Assembly (NCBI GenBank): GCA_021777055.1
Contig: JAIQZO010000102.1
Span: 44,505-108,504 of the forward strand
Source of the DNA: Candidatus Anammoxibacter sp.
GTDB lineage: Bacteria; Planctomycetota; Brocadiia; Brocadiales; Anammoxibacteraceae
DNA: 64,000 nt
Reading direction: 5' to 3'
This document shows positions 45,909-54,782 of the stretch, one piece after another; position 1 is the stretch's first letter, and the number at the start of each line of letters is the position of its first letter. The notes under the pieces are model-generated. The model did not search any database, was not told where the DNA came from, and saw only the letters and a program-made list of their open reading frames with translations. A program made the position numbers and the translations under genes.

Positions 45909-47102
45909 ATGCCAAACAATAACAAATACCAGGTTGTGATTGTCGGCGGTGGAACGGCAGGTATTACCGTTGCGGCACAATTAAGCAAGAGTTCACGACC
46001 TTTTGAGATCGCTATAATTGAACCATCAGAGAAACATTACTATCAGCCTATATGGACACTCGTAGGAGCAGGTGTCTTTCCCAGAGAATTTTCCGAACGT
46101 GAAACAAAGGATTTTATTCCTACAGGAGTTGAGTGGATTAAAGACAAAGTTGTTCAGATTGATCCCGATGACAACAACCTTACAACTGAGAACGGGCAAA
46201 CGATCGGCTATGTTTTTTTGGTTGTTGCAGCCGGCATTCAACTTGATTGGGACAATATCCCTGGTCTTAAAGGATCAATTGGTAAGAATGGAGTTTGTAG
46301 TAACTATTCACATAAAACCGTCGTTTCTACCTGGGAAAATATTCGCAATTTTCAAGGTGGTAATGCCATCTTTACCCAGCCAAGTACTCCCATTAAGTGT
46401 GGCGGTGCTCCACAAAAGATATGTTATCTAGCCGAACACTATTTCTGGAAAATCGGAGTAAGAGAGAAATGTAATGTTACCTTTGCCCTTCCGCAAGGAG
46501 TTATCTTTCCAGTAAAAAAGTATGCTGATGCACTTATGGGTGTGGTTGAAAGGAAGGGAATCGATGTTAAATTTCAACACAATCTTATAGAGTTGAGGCC
46601 GGATAAGAAGGAAGCAATTTTTAAAAATGTTGATTCGGGTAATGATATTGCCATGAGATACGATATGATCCACGTTACACCACCTATGAGTTCTCCAGAT
46701 TTCATAAAAGAGAGCCCTTTGTCTGATGAGGAAGGATGGGTGGATGTCAACAAAGACACGCTACAACATAATCGATATGAAAACGTTTTTGGGATTGGTG
46801 ATTGCAGTAGTCTTCCAACTTCCAAGACGGCAGCAGCCATACGTAAACAGACTCCTGTGCTTGTCAATAATTTATTATCCAAAATAAATGGAACAATATT
46901 GAATGATTCATATGATGGTTATACTTCCTGTCCTCTAGTGACAGGGTACGGAAGCCTTATTTTAGCTGAATTTGATTATGACAAAAATCCAAAGGAGACA
47001 TTTCCTTTTGATCAATCACAAGAACGTTACAGCATGTATGCGCTGAAAGCCTATCTCTTGCCTTGGTTATATTGGCACGGAATGCTGAAAGGCCGTGTCT
47101 GA
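45909..47102 (+). CDS. sqr: Sulfide:quinone oxidoreductase, eukaryotic-like type II
   Basis: A 397-residue FAD enzyme that oxidises sulfide and reduces quinone at the membrane. FAD motif VVIVGGGTAGITVAAQL (9-25). The catalytic cysteines are Cys164 (TPIKCGGAPQKICYLAEHY) and the one in GYTSCPLVTGYGSLILAEFD near residue 340. Both, with the C-terminal FPFDQSQERYSMYALKAYLLP, closely follow the mitochondrial SQOR pattern. A second FAD motif is YENVFGIGDCSSLPTSKTAAA. It has its own upstream inverted repeat. No sulfur dioxygenase or rhodanese is adjacent. Confidence 0.93.
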   Translation: MPNNNKYQVVIVGGGTAGITVAAQLSKSSRPFEIAIIEPSEKHYYQPIWTLVGAGVFPREFSERETKDFIPTGVEWIKDKVVQIDPDDNNLTTENGQTIGYVFLVVAAGIQLDWDNIPGLKGSIGKNGVCSNYSHKTVVSTWENIRNFQGGNAIFTQPSTPIKCGGAPQKICYLAEHYFWKIGVREKCNVTFALPQGVIFPVKKYADALMGVVERKGIDVKFQHNLIELRPDKKEAIFKNVDSGNDIAMRYDMIHVTPPMSSPDFIKESPLSDEEGWVDVNKDTLQHNRYENVFGIGDCSSLPTSKTAAAIRKQTPVLVNNLLSKINGTILNDSYDGYTSCPLVTGYGSLILAEFDYDKNPKETFPFDQSQERYSMYALKAYLLPWLYWHGMLKGRV

Positions 47103-47364
47103 CATTTTCTTGTAAAAATTTTGAAGCTTTTTAACGCTGGTTTATCTCGGTACGATTACAAATGAATGGTTGTTTCATACATTTCATAAGAAAAAACTTG
47201 TTCTGAAAAACTGTTCATTTTTAGATCTGTTTTCCACGTCTTTTCACTTCTTTGTTGATTGTGGTTTTAGGAACTATGAGAGTTTATTTTTTGCATTTCA
47301 AGGGATTATTAGGACCACTTAATGTGTGACCCTAATATTCCTTAATTTGAAACTAATTTTTGTT

Positions 47365-48822
47365 TCAGGGACAACCATCTGTTTGAGGATCATATCCTTC
47401 AGATGCCCACATATTGTAAAGTTCGTTCAACAATAACGCCTCTGAAGGTATCCCAGTACCAAAAAGATTATTCGCTTCTTCAAGATCAGCAACGTCATAC
47501 AACTCCTGCGTGAGTACGCCAGTATTATAGTTTAAACGATAGATTAGTTTATACTGACTGTCTCGGATTGCGGCTTGGAACATAGAGGTTGAACAACGAT
47601 CTGTATACATAAACTGGCGTGGAATAGGAATAAAGTTAGACCATAAATGACGAAGTATTGAAACAGAATCTTGAGCAAAACAAGTTGATACAGCGCCTGC
47701 AATACCTGCAACGGTTGCGTAAATATCTACTGTATGGACCATTGCATTCGCACGACGGCCAGGACTGCTTATAAGGCCAAGACCGCTTGATACTGAAGCC
47801 TCTGTACCATACATGAGATGATAACCATCAGCAATAATAAAAGGCACCCGAATTCCTCCTTCGTAAACTTCCATCTTGTAGCTTGGGTTAGGAGAAGAAC
47901 TGAATGGAGCATTAATGCTAGCCATGTCTGTACCATTGTCCCCGATAAAGATAACCGTTGTCTTTTCAAGTTCTCCATTATTTTCTAGCTCTAACAAAAG
48001 TTCACCTATATGATGATCCATACACTCGATCATTCCATTTATATCAGGCACATTGGAAACAACGCCATCACAACCAATCGTTGGTGTATGCAAATCACCA
48101 TTATTGTCTGTATGGGGTGCATTAAAGGCAACGACGGCAAACCAATTTTTTGCTTGCGTGTTTATTACAGTATTAATCCAATCAATAGCATCCTCCGCAT
48201 TGGCCTCTGTTGCATATTGTGTTACGGTGCCAAGACCTACTCCGTTTTCGTATTTTTCCCAAGAATCGTAAGCATTCAAGTCTCCCCTAAGAACACCACT
48301 GTGATGGTCAAATCCTTGATCGTTCGGGCCGGTATCTCCACCACCCAAATGCCATTTACCGAACAAACCTGTAGCATAACCTGCAGACGAAATCAATTCG
48401 GGCAAGGTAAGTTCTTCATCAGACAAATCAGGTCCTATTGGGATTGCGTTTGCAACTCCTGTTCTGAAAGAGTGTCTTCCTGTTAGAAATCCTGCACGCG
48501 TAGGTGAACACACCGGATTTGCCCAGGAGTTATCAAATATAACACCACTATTCTTAAGTCTCCGGATATTTGGCGTTGAGGGTAAACCAGATGCAGAATT
48601 ACCTGTAACAGGAATATATTGTTTTACCATGTCTATGCCTAAGTCGTCGCCAACAATAAGTAGGATATTTCTCATACCTGAAGGTGGTATGGCAATTTGT
48701 GGATTAATTATTTCATCTGTAGGTACCAATTCAGGATTTAGGGAAAGGGCCTTGGTAATACCAGATTCAAGACAAAACGCTATCATTATAAAAAATCCAA
48801 TTAAAAGCTCTTTTCTTTTCAT
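47365..48822 (-). CDS. Secreted type I sulfatase (arylsulfatase family)
   Basis: A 485-residue exported protein (signal peptide 1-26). The formylglycine-forming motif is CSPTRAGFLTGR with Cys105; metal ligands Asp59-Asp60 are in LLIVGDDLGID, and the distal site is IFIGDNGTDMAS. WHLGGGDTGPNDQGFD is the usual Lys/His-bearing segment of the active site. It should remove sulfate from a polysaccharide or other ester, as expected in planctomycete-like genomes. A dedicated formylglycine-generating enzyme is not adjacent (the FGE-fold protein at 10.7 kb is a SenA/EgtB type). GGGAGA precedes the ATG by 7 bases. Confidence 0.93.
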   Translation of the reverse strand: MKRKELLIGFFIMIAFCLESGITKALSLNPELVPTDEIINPQIAIPPSGMRNILLIVGDDLGIDMVKQYIPVTGNSASGLPSTPNIRRLKNSGVIFDNSWANPVCSPTRAGFLTGRHSFRTGVANAIPIGPDLSDEELTLPELISSAGYATGLFGKWHLGGGDTGPNDQGFDHHSGVLRGDLNAYDSWEKYENGVGLGTVTQYATEANAEDAIDWINTVINTQAKNWFAVVAFNAPHTDNNGDLHTPTIGCDGVVSNVPDINGMIECMDHHIGELLLELENNGELEKTTVIFIGDNGTDMASINAPFSSSPNPSYKMEVYEGGIRVPFIIADGYHLMYGTEASVSSGLGLISSPGRRANAMVHTVDIYATVAGIAGAVSTCFAQDSVSILRHLWSNFIPIPRQFMYTDRCSTSMFQAAIRDSQYKLIYRLNYNTGVLTQELYDVADLEEANNLFGTGIPSEALLLNELYNMWASEGYDPQTDGCP

Positions 48823-49381
48823 GATAAATCTCCCTATTTTAATAATATCTTAATTTTATTTAATCGCTAAATTAATAAGCTATGGTTATTTAACTTTACA
48901 CAAAGCATATGACGTACCAAAAAGACAATAAATTTGTTATTGCAAACCTTTTCTTACTTTTAACCGTTACACTATACCAAGATATGACTAGAGTCAATTG
49001 ACCTTGGAATACTATGGAAAAAGAAATTAATAGTAGCTAATTTGGGGAATAGTGGAGTATTCCCCAAATTATAGTTATATGTAATTTTTAGATTATGGTA
49101 ATTATTTAGGGAAACCTTTGCGTTATTCTGCTTAGAAATATAGAGGGAATATTGTGGGTAATTCTTTATGAAATATTGGAGTCAAGCCTTCTAAATATTG
49201 GAATATTGAACAAGACAAGGGGCTCGTCGCAATTATAGAGTATTAGCTGTTTTAAAAATAGTTTTTCTAACTAGTAAATTCGCCATAGGCAAAATACGCG
49301 CCAGTGATTAGTGCATTATCAAAATATTTTTGCTTCATGGCAAACAATTGATAAAGTATATACATCGGGTATACTTATAGT
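48823..49381. other. AT-rich intergenic region with a hairpin
   Basis: 559 bases with no credible gene. It includes a perfect 13-bp hairpin at 49039-49070 and the presumed promoter of the toxin gene. Confidence 0.5.
49039..49070. terminator. Perfect 13-bp hairpin
   Basis: AATTTGGGGAATA, loop GTGGAG, TATTCCCCAAATT. It is about 215 bases upstream of the sulfatase start and 310 bases before the toxin gene; no gene ends beside it. Confidence 0.4.
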
Positions 49382-49648
49382 ATGATTATTTGGGATGAAA
49401 AGAAAAACTTAAAACTAAAATTAGAGAGAAATATTTCATTTGAAACAATTTCAGACATCATATTAAACAAAAAGTATTTAGATATATTGGAAAACCAGCC
49501 AAGACCAAGCCAAGATATATTTGTCGTCAATGTAAATAAATATATCTATGCAGTACCATTTATAATTGATAAAAAATCAAATATAACCCTTAATACAATA
49601 TTCCCAAGTAGAAGATTAAACAAAATATATGGAGTGAAAAATGATTAA
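49382..49648 (+). CDS. BrnT/DUF4258-like toxin of a type II toxin-antitoxin pair
   Basis: An 88-residue protein. IIWDEKKNLKLKLERNISFE, LDILENQPRP, QDIFVVNVNKYIYAVPF and NTIFPSRRLNKIYG match the small BrnT-like ribonuclease toxins found with an overlapping antitoxin gene. The stop overlaps the antitoxin ATG by 8 bases (ATGATTAA), the normal arrangement. The toxin frame is intact while the antitoxin frame is interrupted, so the toxin is either weak or controlled by a truncated antitoxin. Confidence 0.8.
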   Translation: MIIWDEKKNLKLKLERNISFETISDIILNKKYLDILENQPRPSQDIFVVNVNKYIYAVPFIIDKKSNITLNTIFPSRRLNKIYGVKND

Positions 49649-49955
49649 AGATAAGTTAGATGATTTTGAAAAAAGCAGAAAAAAAGATATTTTTAAATAT
49701 AAGAAAGTATCTTCAAAAAAATTAAATAAAATTGAATCAGTTATTCAATGAGCAAATGAAAAGAGAAATATTAGCCTCCGTGTGAATAGTCAAGATTTAG
49801 AACAGCTAAAATTAAAAGCTGAACATGAAGGCATTCCTTACCAAACTCTAATTTCAAGTATTTTACATAAATTTGTTACTGATCAACTTATAGATAAAAA
49901 GAGTATTATCAAAATTATTCAGTTATTCAATAAACAGAAATTGACAACAGAATAA
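49641..49955 (+). pseudogene. Partner antitoxin (CopG-like) interrupted by in-frame TGA
   Basis: From ATG 49641 the frame reads 36 codons, then TGA at 49749-49751, then continues in the same frame for 67 codons to TAA 49955. The second part, KRNISLRVNSQDLEQLKLKA then EGIPYQTLISSILHKFV, is the ribbon-helix-helix DNA-binding end of these antitoxins. TGA probably replaces a TGG (Trp, context VIQ-W-ANEKRN). It may be a nonsense mutation; a GTG at 49781 could restart translation of the DNA-binding part. Selenocysteine is unlikely here. Confidence 0.75.
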
Positions 49956-50017
49956 TTTAGCCGACGCAAAAAAACGGCGCGGCTGATTAAATCGTTAAAT
50001 ACTAAGAGGAATTGATA

Positions 50018-50494
50018 ATGAGAAAATGGCTACCTTATTTGATAATGGTTCTTTGTATTCTTGCGTCATACATCTATACCGCCCCGTATAGATCCTTACA
50101 TTCGTTGGGGAAGGAATATGGCTATACCCACGAGCAGATGTTCGAAATCACATCGAACTATCTACATATACATAGTAAAATCGGTGATTTTGTTGATGAA
50201 GAAACATTAACAAAAAAAGATATCGAAAACTTAATGGAAACGGTAATAGAATGGGACGATCTTATAAGGATAGAAGATCAAGAGAAAGCCATGCTTGCAC
50301 TATTATGCCTATCAAAGTTTCAAAAGGAAGGTAAAGATGGTATATTGGAAGAATTATCCAGAGAACTTTCACAGTTTTACCACAAGCATACTTCTAACAG
50401 AGAAAAGAATGAAAATATCGGTAAAATTCTAAGTAATATAGAAAAATTTTCTAATTCGATTCCTCTACTAAAAAAAGCGATTTCAGATTTCTAA
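50018..50494 (+). CDS. Unknown membrane-anchored protein
   Basis: A 158-residue protein starting at ATG 50018 with AGAGGA 7 bases upstream (a TTG at 50012 is less likely). One N-terminal membrane segment (WLPYLIMVLCILASYIYTA) is followed by an acidic, helical, soluble part without recognised motif. The family is not recognised. It is the first of a small run of plus-strand genes of unknown role. Confidence 0.65.
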   Translation: MRKWLPYLIMVLCILASYIYTAPYRSLHSLGKEYGYTHEQMFEITSNYLHIHSKIGDFVDEETLTKKDIENLMETVIEWDDLIRIEDQEKAMLALLCLSKFQKEGKDGILEELSRELSQFYHKHTSNREKNENIGKILSNIEKFSNSIPLLKKAISDF

Positions 50495-50499
50495 TGGAT

Positions 50500-50678
50500 G
50501 AAAATAGAAAATTTAACCAATCATTTGATACCAACCTGCTATAATCAATCGCCCACAGTTTTGAGATTTGTGCATTGACGTTTAGGTATTGACTGATAGC
50601 AACCGCTTCTTCTATTGCAGGTGGATCAATCCAACTTTCAGATATTAAAAAATAATCGGTACTAGCCCACGTTAATGA
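50500..50678 (-). pseudogene. Orphan coding fragment
   Basis: A minus-strand open stretch reads SWIDPPAIEEAVAISQYLNV then AQISKLWAIDYSRLVSN, which looks like true protein sequence, but it has no start codon or ribosome-binding site and is bounded by TAA upstream. The family is not recognised; probable relic. Confidence 0.3.
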
Positions 50679-50700
50679 TTAAAAGAGTAGATTATGTGGA

Positions 50701-51201
50701 ATGTCACCGGATTCTCTAGGGAGGGACAAAACAAGTATGGACCTTTTTACCATTCGAGCCATTGTGAACAAGGTTCTAACAAATCCTCTGTTAGTACGCC
50801 GTGCACGTAAAGAAATGGCAGGCAAGGTCATTTCTGAGACGGCAAGATATAGAGAGGATCGCATCTTCAGGGGTGAAGAAATCGGTGAATCAGTGATTGC
50901 TGAATCAGCAAAAAATTGCGGGTTTAAAATTGTGGACTATCAAGAGGATAGGGTCAAACTGTTCGCAGGGGGAAATCGAGCGAGCTGCGGGGAAGACATT
51001 GTAATCCAAATCGTAAATAACGATGACGAGAATGTAATTTCAATCGAGAGTCGCTGTCAATCCTTTCAAATGATGGCTTGGGGAAAAAACCGTACCAATG
51101 TTTGCCGGCTCTTCAGTGAAATCAGGAATATGCTCGGTGACCGGATTGACACGAAAGCCGCATTCTACTGGCCAGGTGTAAGTTATACGTTCCGCAAGTA
51201 A
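50701..51201 (+). CDS. Unknown soluble protein
   Basis: A 166-residue protein with no membrane segment. The end is rich in a DUF1499-like pattern (ENVISIESRCQSFQMMAWGKNRTNV, then ISEIRNML-type), but this match is weak. An alternative start is ATG 50737 with GGAGG 12 bases upstream. It is visibly richer in G+C than the flanking genes, like the starch synthase region that follows, and may share its foreign origin. Confidence 0.6.
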   Translation: MSPDSLGRDKTSMDLFTIRAIVNKVLTNPLLVRRARKEMAGKVISETARYREDRIFRGEEIGESVIAESAKNCGFKIVDYQEDRVKLFAGGNRASCGEDIVIQIVNNDDENVISIESRCQSFQMMAWGKNRTNVCRLFSEIRNMLGDRIDTKAAFYWPGVSYTFRK

Positions 51202-51263
51202 AGACAGGATGTCAACGGTGTGGTAATATTAACATTTTCAGGACCACGCCGGAGGAGGTATCA

Positions 51264-51479
51264 TTGGTACGCAGGCTTGTTGATATGATGCAATTAATTT
51301 TGTATCTAGGGATACCAATCTATATCGTCATGGTTGTTTTCGCGCTATGTGTGAAACGACCTTCTGCCGTTTACGGTCCGATTGGAATCGCTTGCCTATT
51401 GGGACTCTTTCTGATTGTTGCCGGTCCCCTTACTCTTGCGGGATGGATTTATGAAAAATTCTTTAACCTAAAGGATTGA
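51264..51479 (+). CDS. Small two-TM membrane protein
   Basis: A 71-residue protein started at TTG 51264 behind an excellent ribosome-binding site (GGAGGAGG). Two hydrophobic segments (about 10-30, LILYLGIPIYIVMVVFAL, and 38-58, IGIACLLGLFLIVAGPL) suggest a small inner-membrane protein. The family is not recognised. Confidence 0.6.
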   Translation: MVRRLVDMMQLILYLGIPIYIVMVVFALCVKRPSAVYGPIGIACLLGLFLIVAGPLTLAGWIYEKFFNLKD

Positions 51480-51481
51480 CG

Positions 51482-51613
51482 ATGGATGGCAGCCAAAATG
51501 TCATTATTCGATGGGATGGTGTGTACCCCAAGTCACTAAGCGTCGATGAGTTATGGTTTAGCCACAAGAAGCTGAAACCACAGGTGTATCAGCCTTACTC
51601 CTTTTGCATTTAA
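51482..51613 (+). CDS. Very short ORF downstream of the two-TM gene
   Basis: A 43-residue frame (MDGSQNVIIRWDGVYPKSLS ...) that begins 2 bases after the preceding stop with AAGGA 6 bases upstream. It could be a translated small protein coupled to the gene before it, or the start of a truncated gene. Not recognised. Confidence 0.35.
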   Translation: MDGSQNVIIRWDGVYPKSLSVDELWFSHKKLKPQVYQPYSFCI

Positions 51614-51784
51614 GGAAATTGAGTGCAGCTTGAAGAGATGGCAAACAATGTTAACTTCGGCCTGATTCGTAATCTTCCTTAATGAAAACAAGCCCAAAAC
51701 TGAACAAAATGATGGACTCAATGTAGATTTCACTGCTCTTCTACATGAGCCTTCCTGACGTTAGCATTACTAAAAATTAGCATG

Positions 51785-51819
51785 TAACAGATAATCTGCC
51801 TTAGGCAGATTATCTGTTA
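51785..51819. terminator. Perfect 15-16-bp hairpin between convergent genes
   Basis: AACAGATAATCTGCC (51786-51800), TTA, GGCAGATTATCTGTT (51804-51818). It lies 10 bases after the starch synthase stop and would serve as a bidirectional terminator. Confidence 0.75.
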
Positions 51820-51829
51820 TTTCCAACCC

Positions 51830-54352
51830 TCACCGGTTTAGTCTGGTCTTCCAATAGAGGTTCAGGTATTCTTCCGCAGGCTCGTTCCATGTCCAGTCCT
51901 GACTCATCAACCTTGGTACAAACTCCTTGTACCAGAACCCATTCTCCCTTGAGTTATACCAGGTGTCCATGGCCCGGTCCAGAGCATTGTCCAGGGATCC
52001 GTTATCGGTTCCTTCAAAGTTGAATCCGTTAGGCCCATTGGGTGGTCCCCACTCCGCGCAGCGTTCCTTATCATGGTCAAGATCAAAGACAGTATCACTC
52101 AATCCTCCTGTCTTCCTCACAACAGGTATGGTTCCGTACCTCATGGCGATCAACTGAGTCAGGCCACATGGTTCAAACATGGAAGGCACAACGATCATAT
52201 CAGCACCAGCATAAATCATGTGTGACAAAGGTTCGTCGTAACAGAGTACAAATCGGCACCGGCCTCTATTCTGTGACTCAAGTTTACCTCCAAGGCTTTC
52301 GAAATGAGATTGCACCTTTGGGTCTGGTGCTGAACCAAGCAAAATGAACTGGCCTCCTCTCTCCAGGGTCCTATAAACAGCCCTCTCAATCAGGCTGACG
52401 CCCTTTTGGTCAGTCAACCTGGTAATTACACATACAGCGGGAACTTCAGCGTGGTCAAGATTAAGACGGTTTTGGAGTTCAAGCTTGACCCTTGGCTTAA
52501 GCAGAGGAGCCGTCTCAAAGGAGTAATGGAGGTCCTTTGGGATGTGCATATCATTCATAGGATCCCAAAATGTATAATCAATTCCATTGCGGATGCCACT
52601 AAATTTCCCGAGGTGACTCTTAACCGCAGGATGACAAGAGATTTCCTTGGCATAAGACGGACTCACAGTGGTTGCCTTGTTTGCGTAGACCATGGCCTCT
52701 CCCACTTGAGCATCTCCAAAATTTAGATTGTGAATAGTAAAAATGACCTTTGGATTATCCAATCCGGCGTGGTGAGCGCTGTCCCAGTACAACTTTGCTA
52801 CAGGAGCGGTGGACCAGTCGTGGCAGTGGATGATATCCGGTTGGGTCCCGTTGCCGTGTCGCCTGTTAATAAGCCACTGCATAGCGGCACTTGAAAATTT
52901 TTGGAACCTATGGGCATCATCCCGACTACCATAAATTGTTCCTCTTCTGAATAGATCGCTCTCTATATCTATGAATATGGTTCTCACACCATCAACAAAT
53001 CCCTCAAAGATCCGACAGCTCGCGTTGTCATGCCAGAAACCCGGCGCCTCCTTCATACTCTCAACCATCCTGTAGTCCAGGCAGTCAAACTTTGGAAGAA
53101 TGACTTCAGTAAAGTTGCCTTTTGCCTCAGAAGCCTTAGAGATAGCGTGGATAACATCAGCCAGACCTCCTACCTTGGCTATGGGGGCCATCTCCACTGC
53201 AATGTGGGTGATGTGAAGGGTTTCGACTTCCGTTGAAGAATCAGAAACAGAGACAAAGTAATCCTTTCCATGATTACTATCCCATCTTTGAGCACCCTCC
53301 CCAGCGTCACTAAAAACAAAATCCAGACGATATGCATCCTTTGGTATTTTGATATCCACGAAAAAGACAAGTTCTTCTGGCCAGTTTGCATACCTAGAAG
53401 TCTGCGTCATTTTCAAAGCGCTTCCCTCTTTTTGCCAACGGTTAAATCCATATACCAGATGAGGGTTTGCCTTATGATCATTCATAATATGAGTACCCGC
53501 AGGTCTATAAATGACCGTGGATACACCGCCGGCTTTGCACCCGCCAGCCAGGATCTCCCATGTCTTTTTTTGCTTTTCCACTCTATCCGCAAGCATGATT
53601 TCTCCAAGTTTGCCGGTTTGTTGCCTTCTCTTCCTCGCTTCTACTTCACTCTTAACGCGTTCCAACTCAACATACCAGGATTCCTCTGTGTATTTTGCAC
53701 CTGCAACGGCAACACTAAAGTCCTTTGTGTCGTTATTATCGTAAATACCGCCCTGGCTCATTTCGCTAAAGACAAATTCAAGAGAAAAGGCGTTCTGGTC
53801 AATAGGAATCGTGGTAACAAACCATTCCTTCTCAGTGACAGAAGCAGGTAGTTCCAATGGCCTCATCTTGACAGGCGGGAAGGAACCTGACGTGCCATCG
53901 TCTTTTCCGTTCAAGGTCCATCTGTTGAAGGCGTAGTGCAGGTAAATTTCATCCCCTTTTCCTCGAAATGGACCTGATGAACGCTCGTAGAAAACATCAG
54001 CTTCTTTACCGGCCTTGATGGACTGACCCTTTTCAGTGCAAACGGCAAATGCCCTTTCTGAACGAGTATCGAGACTAAACTTTTGCAGGATGGTATTGGC
54101 TTTAGCCAAAGCCACTTTTTCAACATTCCTGATGGTTTTTTTTCTGGCATTTTTATCCGCTTCTATCATACCAAGCATTTCCTCCACGAGGTCCTGAGCC
54201 TTTGAGCGAGTAAGGGTAGAGCCTTGCGAAGGTATTGTCTCGCCAATGGCGGCGACCAAATCGTTGATAATGTCTAGGGAAGGAGGCATGCCTGTGGTCT
54301 CCATTTTTGATTTACAAATTTTGAGTATTGCGTTAAGTTTACGTTGAGTCAT
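51830..54352 (-). CDS. Plant-type starch/glycogen synthase III with CBM53-like domains
   Basis: About 840 residues. Two starch-binding (CBM53-like) repeats are in the first ~390 residues (EIYLHYAFNRW; HLVYGFNRWQKEG, with LVFFVDIKIPKDAYRLDFVFSD), then a GT5 catalytic domain: HIAVEMAPIAKVGGLADVIH, VILPKFDCLDY, PDIIHCHDWSTAPVAKLYW, GIRNGIDYTFWDP, VITRLTDQKG, GSAPDP, SMFEPCGLTQLIAMRYGTIP and VVRKTGGLSDTVFD. ILPK(Y/F)DC with the CBM53 pair is the arrangement of plant and algal SSIII, not of bacterial GlgA. It extends alpha-1,4-glucan from ADP- or UDP-glucose. The frame is open to an ATG at 54469; ATG 54352 is preferred because AAAGG stands 5 bases upstream. G+C is clearly above that of neighbours (34 of 60 in 52021-52080 by hand count). 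Confidence 0.87.
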   Translation of the reverse strand: MTQRKLNAILKICKSKMETTGMPPSLDIINDLVAAIGETIPSQGSTLTRSKAQDLVEEMLGMIEADKNARKKTIRNVEKVALAKANTILQKFSLDTRSERAFAVCTEKGQSIKAGKEADVFYERSSGPFRGKGDEIYLHYAFNRWTLNGKDDGTSGSFPPVKMRPLELPASVTEKEWFVTTIPIDQNAFSLEFVFSEMSQGGIYDNNDTKDFSVAVAGAKYTEESWYVELERVKSEVEARKRRQQTGKLGEIMLADRVEKQKKTWEILAGGCKAGGVSTVIYRPAGTHIMNDHKANPHLVYGFNRWQKEGSALKMTQTSRYANWPEELVFFVDIKIPKDAYRLDFVFSDAGEGAQRWDSNHGKDYFVSVSDSSTEVETLHITHIAVEMAPIAKVGGLADVIHAISKASEAKGNFTEVILPKFDCLDYRMVESMKEAPGFWHDNASCRIFEGFVDGVRTIFIDIESDLFRRGTIYGSRDDAHRFQKFSSAAMQWLINRRHGNGTQPDIIHCHDWSTAPVAKLYWDSAHHAGLDNPKVIFTIHNLNFGDAQVGEAMVYANKATTVSPSYAKEISCHPAVKSHLGKFSGIRNGIDYTFWDPMNDMHIPKDLHYSFETAPLLKPRVKLELQNRLNLDHAEVPAVCVITRLTDQKGVSLIERAVYRTLERGGQFILLGSAPDPKVQSHFESLGGKLESQNRGRCRFVLCYDEPLSHMIYAGADMIVVPSMFEPCGLTQLIAMRYGTIPVVRKTGGLSDTVFDLDHDKERCAEWGPPNGPNGFNFEGTDNGSLDNALDRAMDTWYNSRENGFWYKEFVPRLMSQDWTWNEPAEEYLNLYWKTRLNR

Positions 54353-54555
54353 TAGTACCTTTCTGAATATCTTTTTTTCTACGGCCGCGGCGATCAACCT
54401 GTTGCAACCGTTCAGGTTGCCTCTTGATTTATTCCAAAACATGGCCAGAGGTTTTGGTTTAGACGGCATCTGGTAAAGGCGATGGATACCTTTTCAGTGG
54501 TTCGTTTGCACTCGTCTCCTTATTTCTCACATAACATTTCATGTATACATTTTTC

Positions 54556-54666
54556 TCAACGCCCACTACCATAACCTTTAATCATAGTAGCTTGCGGTGG
54601 TTTGAACATTACCTTCTGTAAGGAGATGTCGATGGGTCTACCATTATCAATCATACAGCTTTGCAT
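54556..54666 (-). pseudogene. Orphan coding fragment upstream of the starch synthase
   Basis: A 36-codon minus-strand frame (MQSCMIDNGRPIDISLQKVM, then FKPPQATMIKG) has protein-like composition but no ribosome-binding site; the parent gene is not recognised. Otherwise 54353-54782 holds only the starch synthase promoter region and the frame extension described there. Confidence 0.25.
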
Positions 54667-54782
54667 CGCGCAGGCCAAGGCCTTTTTTTAAGATTTTGGA
54701 CCACATCTGACTATTAGACATTTAGATTAACAATGATCGCCAGAAATGTCGTTTAGTCAAATCTGTCCCCCGGATTTTTCAC

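Noticed and set aside
49749..49751. TGA as selenocysteine in the antitoxin
   Set aside because: No SECIS-like hairpin was found after it and a Sec residue makes no sense in a ribbon-helix-helix antitoxin; nonsense mutation of a Trp codon is simpler.
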